This document shows positions 63,908-64,000 of a stretch of 64,000 nt of DNA, one piece after another. The translations under genes were made by a program, and so were the position numbers. The DNA is from Glycine soja (lineage: Eukaryota; Streptophyta; Magnoliopsida; Fabales; Fabaceae): contig NC_041004.1 of assembly GCF_004193775.1 (NCBI RefSeq), forward strand, positions 1,729,579-1,793,578. The letters run 5' to 3'. Below the pieces are notes generated by a model. That model was not told the DNA's origin. It ran no database searches and saw only the letters and a program-made list of their open reading frames with translations. Positions within the stretch are counted from its first letter, which is position 1, and the number at the start of each line of letters is the position of its first letter.

Positions 63908-64000
63908 CTACAGAAAAATTTCTCAAATAATTTGTTAATGCCTATTCTGTGGCACATGTTTATGAAAAAAATAATTCGTGCATGGTGCCGTGCCACCAAG

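Overview
This window is nuclear DNA from a flowering plant, most likely a legume such as Glycine (inference). The evidence is very AT-rich intergenic DNA, genes split by GT-AG introns, a Ty3/gypsy LTR retrotransposon, a CACTA terminus with subterminal hairpins, and plant-specific protein families.

Layout. (1) 1-5000 is mostly intergenic, with a 152-bp tandem duplication and the possible 3' end of a minus-strand gene near 0.8-1.1 kb. (2) 5101-7276 is a three-exon gene for a DUF4378/TRM-like protein of 421 aa. (3) 7.3-12.7 kb is AT-rich intergenic DNA with one degenerate tandem array. (4) 13493-16190 is a complete seven-exon gene for an ER/Golgi nucleotide-sugar transporter of the UDP-galactose/UDP-glucose (UTR, SLC35B) type. 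It includes a 29-nt microexon. (5) 16.2-20.6 kb holds its 3' flank, a GC-richer patch, and decayed copies of the transporter's upstream region and exon 3. (6) 20.6-62.8 kb is a near-identical tandem amplification of a ~14-kb composite unit: copies B and C complete, D truncated, E and F partial.

Each full unit contains, in order: exons 1-3 of a dead transporter copy; an intact two-exon gene that joins ZFWD-type CCCH zinc fingers to an RNase H (RVT_3) domain; inverted and direct AT-rich repeats; a minus-strand Ty3/gypsy chromovirus-like element carrying stop codons shared by the copies; and transporter exons 5-7. The transporter copy was therefore split and lost exon 4 before the whole block was amplified. 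The dead retroelement multiplied by segmental duplication, not by transposition.

(7) 62826-64000 is a CACTA-type terminus followed by a truncated minus-strand fragment of an RNI-like/LRR gene, probably captured.

An N-run at 34542-35040 lies between two sequences that are directly contiguous in the next copy. The DNA just left of it, and the DNA around 55-59.8 kb, is rich in one-base indels. Some frameshifts, and possibly the copy number, may therefore be assembly effects. The transporter gene at 13.5-16.2 kb and the DUF4378 gene look like normal functional host genes. The fused CCCH-RNase H gene is the most unusual coding feature.
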